Part shown: in pieces, positions 24,883-33,864 of the stretch | Layout of the letters: each line of letters begins with the position of its first letter | Position numbering within the stretch: the stretch's first letter is position 1 | Program-made: the position numbers and the translations under genes | The notes under the pieces: generated by a model | Told to the model about the DNA's origin: nothing | Seen by the model: the letters and a program-made list of their open reading frames with translations, nothing else | Databases searched by the model: none | From: Candidatus Latescibacterota bacterium | GTDB lineage: Bacteria; Latescibacterota; UBA2968 | Assembly: GCA_022823725.1 (NCBI GenBank) | Contig: JAJEHL010000047.1 | Location: 1 to 52,794, forward strand | Direction: 5' to 3' | DNA: 52,794 nt

Positions 24883-27255
24883 ATGTTCTACAATTTTCTG
24901 ACAGTTGCCATTCGCAACGCGATGCGTCATAAGTTCTATGCGTTTATTAGTCTGAGTAGTCTCGCCATTGGATTGACGTGTGCTGTGCTCATTATGCTTT
25001 CTATTCGCTACGAGATGAGCTACGACGCCTTTCGCCCCCATGCTGATCGGGTTTATCGGATTATGAAGAGGGATATAGACGCGCGCGGGCAGGTCGAATG
25101 GCGCGGCGCACTATCTTCGGAGATTGCCGTGCATTTGCGCGATGAATATCCCGAGGTCGAGGCCGTTGTTCAGTTTCGCCGCATTACGTCCTATTTTCGC
25201 ACGGAGGACCGATTGTTTCAACAGCGCCTTTGCCCGGTTGATGGAGATGTTGTGGATTTCTTTGGTCTGGATATTATTCGGGGGGATGCTGCTGCGCTCA
25301 AACGCCGAGATGCGTCTGTTGTTTTAACGCAGGGCGTTGCCCGCAAACTCTACGGTAATGTAGATCCTATTGGTCGCACTGTTGAGGTGCAGCGCGAGAC
25401 CTATCAGCAGGTGTTCACAGTTGTTGCTGTGATGAAAGACCGCCCGACCAATACGCGGTTGGAGTTTGATAGTGTGACTTTTTTCGCGTCCGATAACTGG
25501 GCTATACGCACTGCGCCGATTTACATCCGTTTGCGTCCCGATGCCGATGTTGCGGCTCTCGAGCGCGCGCTTGCAACTCGCTTTCCCTCTGAGTCGGAGG
25601 CGACTTTCCATCTCCAGGCTTTGCCGCGCATCCATCTGTATTCCAGAATTGATCTGGAGGGTTTTACGGGGGATTCGGGGATGCCGTATCGGGATGTCCG
25701 CGATCTCTATCCCCTGTCTGTTCTGGGTCTGGGTATTTTGCTCATTGCCTGTATCAATTTTATGAATCTGGCTACTGCACGGTCGGCTATTCGCGCCCGC
25801 GAAATTGGTCTGCGCAAGGTTGTGGGGGCGCGTCGGCAGCATATTGTGGGGCAGTTTTTGTGCGAGTCTGTGTTGTTTACCGGGGTTGCTCTGCCCGTGT
25901 CTTTTGGTTTGACGGTGTTGCTTTTGCCCCAATTTTCAGGTCTGATGGGGCAGCCGCTTGTTTTTAATATTTTTGATCATGTTTGGTGGGTTGTGTGTAT
26001 TGCGCTGATTACTGCGCTGGTATCTGGAAGCTATCCCGCTTTTTATCTTTCAGCGCAGCAGCCCGTCGATGTGCTGAAGGGGCTGCGCAATAGGCTTCCA
26101 AGAGATCTCTGGCTACGCAAAGGACTCGTGGTGGTGCAATTTGTCGTGTCTGCTGTTCTCATTGCAGGTACGCTCGTGGTCTATCAGCAAATGGATCTGG
26201 TTCATGGTAAATATTTGGGATTTGATCGCGATCAGATTGTCGTGGTCAAAATTTTTGGTCCGGATGCAGAGCAGATCCACTTAAATAGTCAGTATAACGC
26301 GGTCAAACAGCGATTTCTTCAGCATCCCAATATTGTCGCTGCGGGTACGAGTCTGGACCTGCCCGGTCACAGTTGGCCGAGCCGACGTTTTGCGTCGGAT
26401 ATTGAAAGGCCGGACCGAGAGGTGGAAGTGCGCGTTTTTCGGGCAAATGAGAATTTTCTCGCATGTTATAATATTCCGATGCTCGTGGGTCGAAATTTTT
26501 CGCAGACTTATGCCGAGCAGGCGACAGAGAACGCGGGCGCGATGCAGGTGGTGATAAATGAGACTGCTGTAAAGCGGTTCGGTTGGGCGAATCCTTTGGG
26601 GCATACGCTGATGATTGGGGACAGGCCCGCGCAGGTTATTGGCGTGATGGGAGATTTTCACGTGCGTTCTCTGAGAGAGCCTTTGGGACCTGTGGTGCTG
26701 TCTGCGGCGGGTGCGGGTTTGAAGTATTTGCATCTCAAGATTAAACCCGACCGTATTCGAGAGACGATGGCTTTTGTTGAAGAGACCTGGACGCATTTTA
26801 TCCCGACGCGGCCTTTTGAGTACTTTTTTATCGATGATTATATCGATTCCAAATACCGACGAGAACAACGGCAAGGACGCATTTTTACGCGGTCCGCAGT
26901 TGTCGCCGTTGTGCTGGCCTGTCTGGGTCTGGCGGGTCTGGCGGCTTTTGCCGCTGAACAGCGTACCCGAGAAATTGGTATTCGCAAGGTGCTGGGTGCT
27001 TCGGCATCCCATCTCGTTGTTCTAATTATTCGAGACTTTGCCTGGCTCGCTCTCTTCGCCAGCACAATTGCGTGTCCGGTTGGATATTTTTTGATGCGAG
27101 ACTGGTTGCAGAATTTTGCCTATCAGATTGATCTCTCGGTTTGGCCGTTTTTTTTGAGTGTAGCGATTCTGCTTTTTATAGCTGTTTTAACAGCAGGAGG
27201 CATCGCCTGGAAAACAGCGCGTGCCAATCCCGTTGATGTATTGCGGTATGAATAA
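24883..27255 (+). CDS. ABC transporter permease, MacB-PCD/FtsX type (second copy)
   Basis: This 790-aa protein has the same two-half architecture as the gene at 15903-18341. The N-terminal helix is FISLSSLAIGLTCAVLIMLS. The first core is ILLIACINFMNLATARSAIR and LVSGSYPAFYLSAQQPVDVL, and the central helix is GLVVVQFVVSAVLIAGTLVV. The C-terminal FtsX part is VVLACLGLAGLAAFAAEQRTREIGIRK split by the loop into helices. Two periplasmic domains lie between. The ATG at 24883 is the first reasonable start, but no good ribosome binding site is seen. No ATPase gene accompanies it, so it must borrow one encoded elsewhere. The two permeases are paralogues that have diverged considerably at the protein level. 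Confidence 0.9.
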   Translation: MFYNFLTVAIRNAMRHKFYAFISLSSLAIGLTCAVLIMLSIRYEMSYDAFRPHADRVYRIMKRDIDARGQVEWRGALSSEIAVHLRDEYPEVEAVVQFRRITSYFRTEDRLFQQRLCPVDGDVVDFFGLDIIRGDAAALKRRDASVVLTQGVARKLYGNVDPIGRTVEVQRETYQQVFTVVAVMKDRPTNTRLEFDSVTFFASDNWAIRTAPIYIRLRPDADVAALERALATRFPSESEATFHLQALPRIHLYSRIDLEGFTGDSGMPYRDVRDLYPLSVLGLGILLIACINFMNLATARSAIRAREIGLRKVVGARRQHIVGQFLCESVLFTGVALPVSFGLTVLLLPQFSGLMGQPLVFNIFDHVWWVVCIALITALVSGSYPAFYLSAQQPVDVLKGLRNRLPRDLWLRKGLVVVQFVVSAVLIAGTLVVYQQMDLVHGKYLGFDRDQIVVVKIFGPDAEQIHLNSQYNAVKQRFLQHPNIVAAGTSLDLPGHSWPSRRFASDIERPDREVEVRVFRANENFLACYNIPMLVGRNFSQTYAEQATENAGAMQVVINETAVKRFGWANPLGHTLMIGDRPAQVIGVMGDFHVRSLREPLGPVVLSAAGAGLKYLHLKIKPDRIRETMAFVEETWTHFIPTRPFEYFFIDDYIDSKYRREQRQGRIFTRSAVVAVVLACLGLAGLAAFAAEQRTREIGIRKVLGASASHLVVLIIRDFAWLALFASTIACPVGYFLMRDWLQNFAYQIDLSVWPFFLSVAILLFIAVLTAGGIAWKTARANPVDVLRYE

Positions 27256-27364
27256 AAAGGTTGAAATCATTATGCGCTAATGATAACTTGCGATAGGTTC
27301 AGATGTAGTGATTGGTTTGCGGTCTGGTTTGGAATACGGTATTAAATTAGATATCGAGGGTCCT

Positions 27365-28414
27365 ATGATTGAATTGATCATCATTGTAATGGTTGTTGTA
27401 GGCACATCGGCGATGTGTTCACTGTTTGAGGCAATTTTATACTCTGTACCTATTAGCCATATCGAGTCTCTGGCTCAGGAGGGACGTGCATCGGGCAGGA
27501 TCTTACAGCGCTTGCGCAAAGAGGTTGACCGCCCTATTGCAGCGATTCTTTCTCTCAATACGATTGCCAATACAGCCGGTGCTGCAGTAGCCGGTGCTGT
27601 AGCACTAAATGTATTCGGTCCATCGAATGTCGTCTATTTTTCGGCCGTATTTACGTTGCTGATTTTAATGTTTTCCGAAGTGTTTCCCAAGACAGCGGGC
27701 GTTGTTTATAATCGCCCCTTGTCGAAATTTATTGCAAGACCATTACAATTGCTGGTGACATTGATGTCGCCGTTGGTCTGGTTTACACGCAAGCTTACAA
27801 GACTGATTGCGAAGCGTGATCAGGAACAGCAGATTTCAGAAGACGAACTCCAGGTTATGATACGGTTGAGTGGACAAACTGGCGTGCTCGGTAAAGACGA
27901 GGTGGATGCCATTACAAATATTATCGCGTTAAAATCAAAAAAAGTTGCAGAAGTGATGACGCCCCGTATTGTTATATTCTCAAAGAGCGGCCAGCTTACC
28001 GTGGGAGATATTCGAGACGAAGCGGGAAATTGGGTACATGGTCGCGTGCCGATTTACGATAAAGATGCCGAGGACATTGTAGGTATTGCACATCGGCGAG
28101 AGATTTTGAATGCCATTGGACAGGACGAGTTTGACAAGAAGCTAATTGACCTGATACATCCAGTGCATTTTGTAGCAGATGATCTGACTCTGGATCAATT
28201 GCTTCGACAGTTTCTCGAACGCAAGCAACATATGTTTGTGGTATTGGGTGAATTTGGTGGTGTAGCTGGCGTGGTAACCCTGGAAGATGTGCTGGAAGAA
28301 ATGCTGGGTCAGGAAATCGTCGATGAATTTGATGAAGTTGAAAATATGAGAGAATTGGCAAAACAAAGGCGTGATGAATTGATGCAAGCGCGTCAAAAGA
28401 AGATCGTAGGGTAG
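27365..28414 (+). CDS. CNNM/DUF21 membrane protein with CBS domains
   Basis: From the ATG at 27365 (MIELIIIVMVVVG, GAGGG upstream) the protein is 349 aa. The first 150 residues are the DUF21/CNNM transmembrane domain with three to four helices and the motifs SLFEAILYSVPISHIE, LNTIANTAGAAVAGAV and FSEVFPKTAGVVYNRP. Two CBS motifs follow: VAEVMTPRIVIF with GRVPIYDKDAEDIVGI, and HMFVVLGEFGGVAGVVTLEDVLEEMLG. The C-terminal CorC/HlyC domain is missing; it ends in a basic helix. Relatives take part in magnesium or sodium handling. The 17-base gap to the ABC exporter genes suggests an operon. Confidence 0.9.
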   Translation: MIELIIIVMVVVGTSAMCSLFEAILYSVPISHIESLAQEGRASGRILQRLRKEVDRPIAAILSLNTIANTAGAAVAGAVALNVFGPSNVVYFSAVFTLLILMFSEVFPKTAGVVYNRPLSKFIARPLQLLVTLMSPLVWFTRKLTRLIAKRDQEQQISEDELQVMIRLSGQTGVLGKDEVDAITNIIALKSKKVAEVMTPRIVIFSKSGQLTVGDIRDEAGNWVHGRVPIYDKDAEDIVGIAHRREILNAIGQDEFDKKLIDLIHPVHFVADDLTLDQLLRQFLERKQHMFVVLGEFGGVAGVVTLEDVLEEMLGQEIVDEFDEVENMRELAKQRRDELMQARQKKIVG

Positions 28415-28431
28415 AGCGGAAAGAAGTGAAT

Positions 28432-30201
28432 ATGGCAAAAAAAAATAAACAAGAGGGTTTGATCAAAAGCATCAGGGGTTTATGGCCGTACATCAAACCG
28501 TTTAAATGGAAGTTTATTTGGGCACTGCTTCTCGCTGGCGTACTGACCGTGATAGGGTTGTTGCCGCCGCTGGTGATGCGTCGGTTGGTCAATGATGTGG
28601 CTTCAGATGGGCAGTATGGATTGCTGCCATTATTGATTGGTGCGTTGTTCGGTATCACACTGCTGCGGGCAGGGATGACGTATATGAACGCGCGCGCTAT
28701 TGCGATTGTAGGTAGGAGTATCGTTGCCAGTATTCGCAATGATCTTTATCAGCACTTGTTGCATCTGCCTCTGCGTTTTCACGACAAAACACCCACGGGT
28801 TCCCTGATGCAAAGGTTGATGGGGGATGTCGGCGCGGTTCAAAATCTGGTGACAGGGCATTTGGTCAATCTGGTGATCGATATAATCACGGCAATATTTG
28901 CAATTGTTGTGATGATTGAGATCAGTGGCAAATTGACACTGGTTTCGTTGGCACTTGTGCCCATCTTTTATCTGAATTACAAACTGTTCACCGGGCGAAT
29001 ACAATCCAATAATGTGCAACTGCGTGGACACATGGATCACGTCAGCAGTATGCTCCAGGAAAGGCTGGCAAGCCATGACCTCGTGGTGAGTTACGCTCAG
29101 GAAGACGAATCCACATTGCACTTTCGAGATCGGTTGCGAGCAAGTCGCGATACAGCTCTTCGCGGTATTGTCTATAATATGGGGTTTACACAGGCAACGA
29201 CATTTATTAACGGCACCGGTGCAACCTGCATTTACGTAGCATCGGTGTATTTGTTTTTAAAGGGTGAGATCCAATATGGTGACGTAATTGCATTTGCGGC
29301 TTATTCAAATCAGTTGATGGGGCCCGTGGTTCGTTTTGTGAAAATGCTTCAAGCCGCGGCACAATCTCTTGTAAATATTGGGCGTGTGAATGAACTATTT
29401 AGACAATCACCGGAGATCGAAAAGACATCGGGCGCGAAATTAAAAGATGAGGCTGACGTAAATATAAAAATGAATGGATACAAATACAGCGATCCCGAAG
29501 AGGGGGAGGTCGTGCTTGACGGCGTGAATCTGGATATTGACCCGGGAGAGAATTTGACGCTTGTTGGACCACCTGCTTCGGGCAAAACATCTTTGCTCGG
29601 TGCAATCCGCAGAATGGTTGATCCTGAAGATGGACACCTTTTGGTCAATGGCCGCGATGTGCGCGAATACGATGTGGTGCATTATCAACAACAGGTGCCT
29701 ATGGTGCGCGATTCCACAGGGATTTTTAGAGGTACGATTCGAGACAACCTGACTTATGGAAAAGCGGATGCAAGCGAGGCGTCATTACAGGAAGCGTTGA
29801 AGGTTGTTGGATTGGATGGCCTTGTAGAACAACTCAGTGAGGGGATAGAAACACCTGTAGGACCAGGTGGAATTCGACTGTCTGCTGGGCAAAGACAGCG
29901 TCTGGGCATTGCTCGGGCACTGGTTGTAAAACCCAAAATACTGATTCTCGATGAGGCCACAGCGGCTTTAGACCCGGAAAGTGCAACCGAAGTGTTAAAT
30001 GCTGTTTTTGAGCATTTGCCAAACACGACCATTCTGACAGTTGCGCGTCGCCTGGGCGTAGCTCGTGAAACCGATATCATTGCCGTGATTGAAAATGGAA
30101 AAATAGTAGAGTCTGGAACACATGACGAATTAATGGCGATAGAAGGTGGACATTATCGCAATCTGTTTGAGCTACAATACAGTGTGGAGGAGGGGACGTG
30201 A
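28432..30201 (+). CDS. ABC exporter half-transporter A (ABCB/MsbA-like)
   Basis: The 589-aa protein (ATG at 28432, AAAGAAG upstream; GTG 28426 possible) has six membrane helices followed by a nucleotide-binding domain. The Walker A is VGPPASGKTS, the signature is LSAGQRQRLGIARAL and the Walker B is ILILDEATAALD. The H-loop histidine is replaced by arginine (TVARRLG, where TIAHRLS is usual). The stop overlaps the next half-transporter gene in a GTGA junction, so the two almost certainly form a heterodimer. It exports an unknown hydrophobic compound, drug or lipid. The presence of catalytic Glu but not the H-loop His makes the ATP site unusual. Confidence 0.9.
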   Translation: MAKKNKQEGLIKSIRGLWPYIKPFKWKFIWALLLAGVLTVIGLLPPLVMRRLVNDVASDGQYGLLPLLIGALFGITLLRAGMTYMNARAIAIVGRSIVASIRNDLYQHLLHLPLRFHDKTPTGSLMQRLMGDVGAVQNLVTGHLVNLVIDIITAIFAIVVMIEISGKLTLVSLALVPIFYLNYKLFTGRIQSNNVQLRGHMDHVSSMLQERLASHDLVVSYAQEDESTLHFRDRLRASRDTALRGIVYNMGFTQATTFINGTGATCIYVASVYLFLKGEIQYGDVIAFAAYSNQLMGPVVRFVKMLQAAAQSLVNIGRVNELFRQSPEIEKTSGAKLKDEADVNIKMNGYKYSDPEEGEVVLDGVNLDIDPGENLTLVGPPASGKTSLLGAIRRMVDPEDGHLLVNGRDVREYDVVHYQQQVPMVRDSTGIFRGTIRDNLTYGKADASEASLQEALKVVGLDGLVEQLSEGIETPVGPGGIRLSAGQRQRLGIARALVVKPKILILDEATAALDPESATEVLNAVFEHLPNTTILTVARRLGVARETDIIAVIENGKIVESGTHDELMAIEGGHYRNLFELQYSVEEGT

Positions 30202-32048
30202 AACTGATTAGACGGTTCTATAAGGAATACGTACTGAGACACTGGGGAAAACTGCTGCTGGCATTCCTGCTGACTGTTACGGCTAATCAAGCGCCTTATG
30301 GGTTCAGTTTGCTGGGCAAGTGGCTGGTTGATGATGTCCTCCAGGTTGCAAGAAAAGGCAATGTCGCAGTTGTGCAATCAGAGCAGAGCGCGCCGCCTGT
30401 GAGTACTGAGGACAAATTTGAAGGGCTTTGGATCTTTCTGGCCATTAGCCTATCACTGCGGTTTGGAACGGCTGGATTTGGTGGTATTTCTGGATATTTA
30501 ACATCGTCTGCAGGACAGCGTGTTCTGTTCCGGTTGCGGTCACAGGTACAGACAAAACTCAGCAATCTCCCGCTCTCGTATTTTGACAAATATTCAACCG
30601 GGCAGTTGATGGTGCGCGTAATGGATGATGCCAATAGTGCACAGACCAATACCGTGAATCTGCCGGTCAATGTTGCGACTCAGTTTGTAACCCTTATTGT
30701 GGGGCTTGTTTTGCTTTGGGGAATCAGTCCGACGATGACCCTTATGGCACTGGGCGTGTTGCCTTTTTATGCGACTGGCGCAATGCTATTTATGAGACCC
30801 CTGCGGAAAAATACAGAAGCGATGAGAAATGCCAATGCAGAACTGCAATCGCTGATCGAAGAAAAGTTGACTTATGTTGCGACAATCAAATACTATGCCC
30901 AAGAATCAGCAGAATCAACGCGCTTCTTCAAGCGGCTGCGGCAGAATTTACAGATCGGTTTTCGGCAAAATGCTTTGAACACTGGCCTGAGCGTTACCCT
31001 GATGATTATAAGTGGATTGGGTGCGACTGGCATACTGATGTATGGCTTCTTGCAATTGCAGGACGGGGCTATGAAACTCGGCGAAGTCCTCGCTGTCTAT
31101 CAGATGACCGCCCTGCTGTTTGGACCCATTACTGCGTTGACAAATACCAATGTTCAGCTTCAGACAACCCGCATCATTTTGGAGCGCATCTATGAAGTAC
31201 TTGACGCAGAGAGTGATCTATCAGACGATGGCGGAGGCGTGGTTGTAGATACTTTACGGGGAGATATTGCATTTGAGAATGTATCGCTGCGTTATATAGA
31301 GGGTGGGCCTGTTGCATTGCGAGATGTGAATTTTCATTTACCCGCGGGCCAGACACTTGCTGTATTGGGACCAAGCGGATGCGGCAAGACAGCGGTGGTG
31401 AATCTGTTATCGCGCTTTTACGATCCCACCGAAGGTCGGGTGTTAATCGATGGGCTGGATATACGCACACTCAATCTTCAAGACCTGCGCGAACAGATTG
31501 GCATGGCGAGTCAAGAAGCGCGCATATTTTCGGGAACTGTGGCGCAAAATATCGCTTTTGGAGATCCAGATATCGAACGGCCTACTATTGAACACGCCGC
31601 ACAGGTTGCAGGTATTCACGATGCGATTCTCGAACTGCCAAAGGGGTATGATACACAGATTGGAAAAGGTGGAGAATCGCTGTCTCAAGATGTTGTGCAA
31701 CGCATTTCCATAGCACGCACACTTTTGGGCGATCCGGCTATTTTTGTTTTTGACGACTCGGTTTCCGCACTTTCTGAAGAAGCTGAGGAACTGCTTTTTG
31801 AAAATATTGAGAAGGCATTTGAAAGGCAAACAATAATCATAATTACGAACCGGGTTCGCACAGCGGAAAATGCACACCAGATTCTCGTCATGCGCGAAGG
31901 GCATGTTGTAGAACAAGGCTCACACGATGAGTTGGTTGCACAAAAAGGTGTGTACTGGCGCATGTACTTACACCAGACACAGAGACCTTATGAGGTTGCA
32001 CCAGAACCGCGCTTGCACGAGCCGGACGAGATGATAGTAGAGGGTTGA
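30198..32048 (+). CDS. ABC exporter half-transporter B with degenerate ATPase motifs
   Basis: The 616-aa partner starts at a GTG behind GGAGGAGGGGAC. It has six membrane helices and a nucleotide-binding domain with intact Walker A (LGPSGCGKTAVV). The other motifs are altered: the signature is LSQDV instead of LSGGQ (SLSQDVVQRISIARTLL), the Walker B ends in Asp-Asp (IFVFDDSVSAL) instead of Asp-Glu, and the H-loop His is Asn (IIITNRVRT). Loss of the catalytic Glu and His on one subunit is known from heterodimeric exporters such as BmrCD or TM287/288. In those the partner subunit keeps a consensus site; here the partner also deviates. The downstream Na/Pi gene follows after 21 bases. Confidence 0.9.
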   Translation: MKLIRRFYKEYVLRHWGKLLLAFLLTVTANQAPYGFSLLGKWLVDDVLQVARKGNVAVVQSEQSAPPVSTEDKFEGLWIFLAISLSLRFGTAGFGGISGYLTSSAGQRVLFRLRSQVQTKLSNLPLSYFDKYSTGQLMVRVMDDANSAQTNTVNLPVNVATQFVTLIVGLVLLWGISPTMTLMALGVLPFYATGAMLFMRPLRKNTEAMRNANAELQSLIEEKLTYVATIKYYAQESAESTRFFKRLRQNLQIGFRQNALNTGLSVTLMIISGLGATGILMYGFLQLQDGAMKLGEVLAVYQMTALLFGPITALTNTNVQLQTTRIILERIYEVLDAESDLSDDGGGVVVDTLRGDIAFENVSLRYIEGGPVALRDVNFHLPAGQTLAVLGPSGCGKTAVVNLLSRFYDPTEGRVLIDGLDIRTLNLQDLREQIGMASQEARIFSGTVAQNIAFGDPDIERPTIEHAAQVAGIHDAILELPKGYDTQIGKGGESLSQDVVQRISIARTLLGDPAIFVFDDSVSALSEEAEELLFENIEKAFERQTIIIITNRVRTAENAHQILVMREGHVVEQGSHDELVAQKGVYWRMYLHQTQRPYEVAPEPRLHEPDEMIVEG

Positions 32049-32069
32049 TTTCAGAGCTAAGGAGGAGCA

Positions 32070-33635
32070 ATGGAATATCTTCCTGTTATTATGGCCGGGC
32101 TGACGGCGATTATTCTCTTTATTTTTGGATTGGAGAATTTTTCTTCGGAGATCGAACAGGTTTCTGGCGAAAAATTCCGAAGATTTCTCGCCAGGGCGAC
32201 CAAAATTCCAATTATAGGTGTGCTCATAGGCGCGCTCGTAACCGCTGTGATTCAGTCGAGTTCTGCGACCTCGGTGATTGCTGTGGGTCTGGTCAATGCG
32301 GGCGTGCTCTCGTTCAAAAGTAGCGTGGGCATTATTTTTGGGGCGAATATCGGCACCACGATTACGGCTCAACTGGTCGCATTTAAGCTCACGGCGTTTG
32401 CGCCCGTGTTTATCATTTTGGGATTTGCCCTTTCCTTTGTTCGGTCGAGAGTTGCTATTTTCGGCAAGTCTATTTTTTATTTTGGTTTTGTCTTTTTTGC
32501 CCTCAATCTGATCTCTTCTTCGCTCGGTCCTCTCCAGAATGATCCCACGCTGACCCAATATCTCATAAATCCTCAAAACCCGTTGCTCGCGATTCTGGTG
32601 GGCTGTCTGTTTACGGCTGCCGTGCAATCGAGTTCGGTGACGACAGGTCTGGCTATTGTGTTTACACAACAGGGGTTATTGAGCCTTGAAAACGCGGTGC
32701 CCATTATTATTGGGGCAAATATCGGCACTACAGCAACGGCATTGCTCGCGATGGTACACATGGACCTTGCCGCTAAGAAGACAGCGCTTTCCCATTTTTT
32801 CTTTAATGTGGGCGGTGTGCTGCTTTTTTTACCTATCCTTTTGCTTTTTGGCGATAGACTGAATGAATTTTCCACCGACCCCGCGATCGCGTTGGCCAAT
32901 ATTCACCTCGTATTTAATGTGGTGACCAGTCTGATTTTTGTTCTTTTGATCACGCCTTTTACGCGACTGGTCGATATGCTTTTGGGGGAGGATGAGATGG
33001 AGTTCGAGCGATTGGCCATTCCCGCGTTTGACGAGCAAATCGCTTTTAAGAAAGTAAAATCCGAACTGCGCCAAAATCTCGTTGATCTCCTCTCCTTTTT
33101 GCAGGAAAGCTACAATCTCGTTACGCTGAGTATCGAGTCTAATTATCGCGGTATCTTTGATGCGTCTGCCAAGCGCCTGGAATACGTGAGCTTTTTGGAG
33201 AAGGAATACGTGAGCTATTTTTCCCAGGCTGTCGTGTCCGTTAGCGATAAACGCGAATCTCGGGACCTGCTCAAGTTGCATACTCAGTTCGATTATCTTT
33301 TTTCGATATACGATTCAATAGACGATATATTCAATACCAAGAAAGCGTTGAATATGTACTATGTGGAGTTGGAGAGCGATATTTTATTGATGGTCAGAAC
33401 ACTTTCCGGGCACACATTGGCTTTGTTCGAAGCTATCCGCAAGTCGCTTGAGGAGGAGTCCAGGGGCAAGATTGAGAAAAGAGCCGAAGAGCTTCAGGAG
33501 GTGCTGGATGAGATCAACCGCGACTTGCTGCCGCTGTTGGTGCAGCCGGATAGACGCGATGCGGGTACGCTCTCCAATTTTGTCACCTATTCTCGGCGTC
33601 TCAAGGACAAATTGGTCAATTTTGCGGACCTGTAA
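32070..33635 (+). CDS. Na+/phosphate cotransporter family protein with PhoU-like tail
   Basis: The 521-aa protein starts at an ATG behind AAGGAGGAG. The membrane part carries the inverted repeat typical of the family: ALVTAVIQSSSATSVIAVG with GIIFGANIGTTITAQL, and LFTAAVQSSSVTTGLAIV with PIIIGANIGTTATALL. The QSSS and GANIGTT motifs bind sodium and phosphate. The C-terminal 200 residues are helical (ELRQNLVDLLSFLQESYNLV and the following helices), resembling the PhoU-like domain found in many bacterial members. It should import phosphate, or export it at excess. Position after the ABC pair suggests co-transcription. Confidence 0.92.
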   Translation: MEYLPVIMAGLTAIILFIFGLENFSSEIEQVSGEKFRRFLARATKIPIIGVLIGALVTAVIQSSSATSVIAVGLVNAGVLSFKSSVGIIFGANIGTTITAQLVAFKLTAFAPVFIILGFALSFVRSRVAIFGKSIFYFGFVFFALNLISSSLGPLQNDPTLTQYLINPQNPLLAILVGCLFTAAVQSSSVTTGLAIVFTQQGLLSLENAVPIIIGANIGTTATALLAMVHMDLAAKKTALSHFFFNVGGVLLFLPILLLFGDRLNEFSTDPAIALANIHLVFNVVTSLIFVLLITPFTRLVDMLLGEDEMEFERLAIPAFDEQIAFKKVKSELRQNLVDLLSFLQESYNLVTLSIESNYRGIFDASAKRLEYVSFLEKEYVSYFSQAVVSVSDKRESRDLLKLHTQFDYLFSIYDSIDDIFNTKKALNMYYVELESDILLMVRTLSGHTLALFEAIRKSLEEESRGKIEKRAEELQEVLDEINRDLLPLLVQPDRRDAGTLSNFVTYSRRLKDKLVNFADL

Positions 33636-33864
33636 GATGCTATGTGATCAACGCTTTGTTCGTCGATTGGGTAATGTAAACACAGATGGATTTCACGCAT
33701 GATTTGGAGGGCAATGAAATTCTGGTGAAGCGTCTGCGCCAAATGTACCAGGAGCGATATGATCAGTGATTCAGAAATTTCCCTTGATAGATATACAAAT
33801 GTTCACTATAATTTATTAGAAGATGTGGAGATGTTGTGTACTGATATTCGGGAAAGGAACCCAC

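Noticed and set aside
33686-33769. Short frame of 27 codons (MDFTHDLEGNEIL start) between the Na/Pi and ankyrin genes
   Set aside because: No good ribosome binding site and no recognisable family. Probably chance or a remnant; kept out of the feature list.
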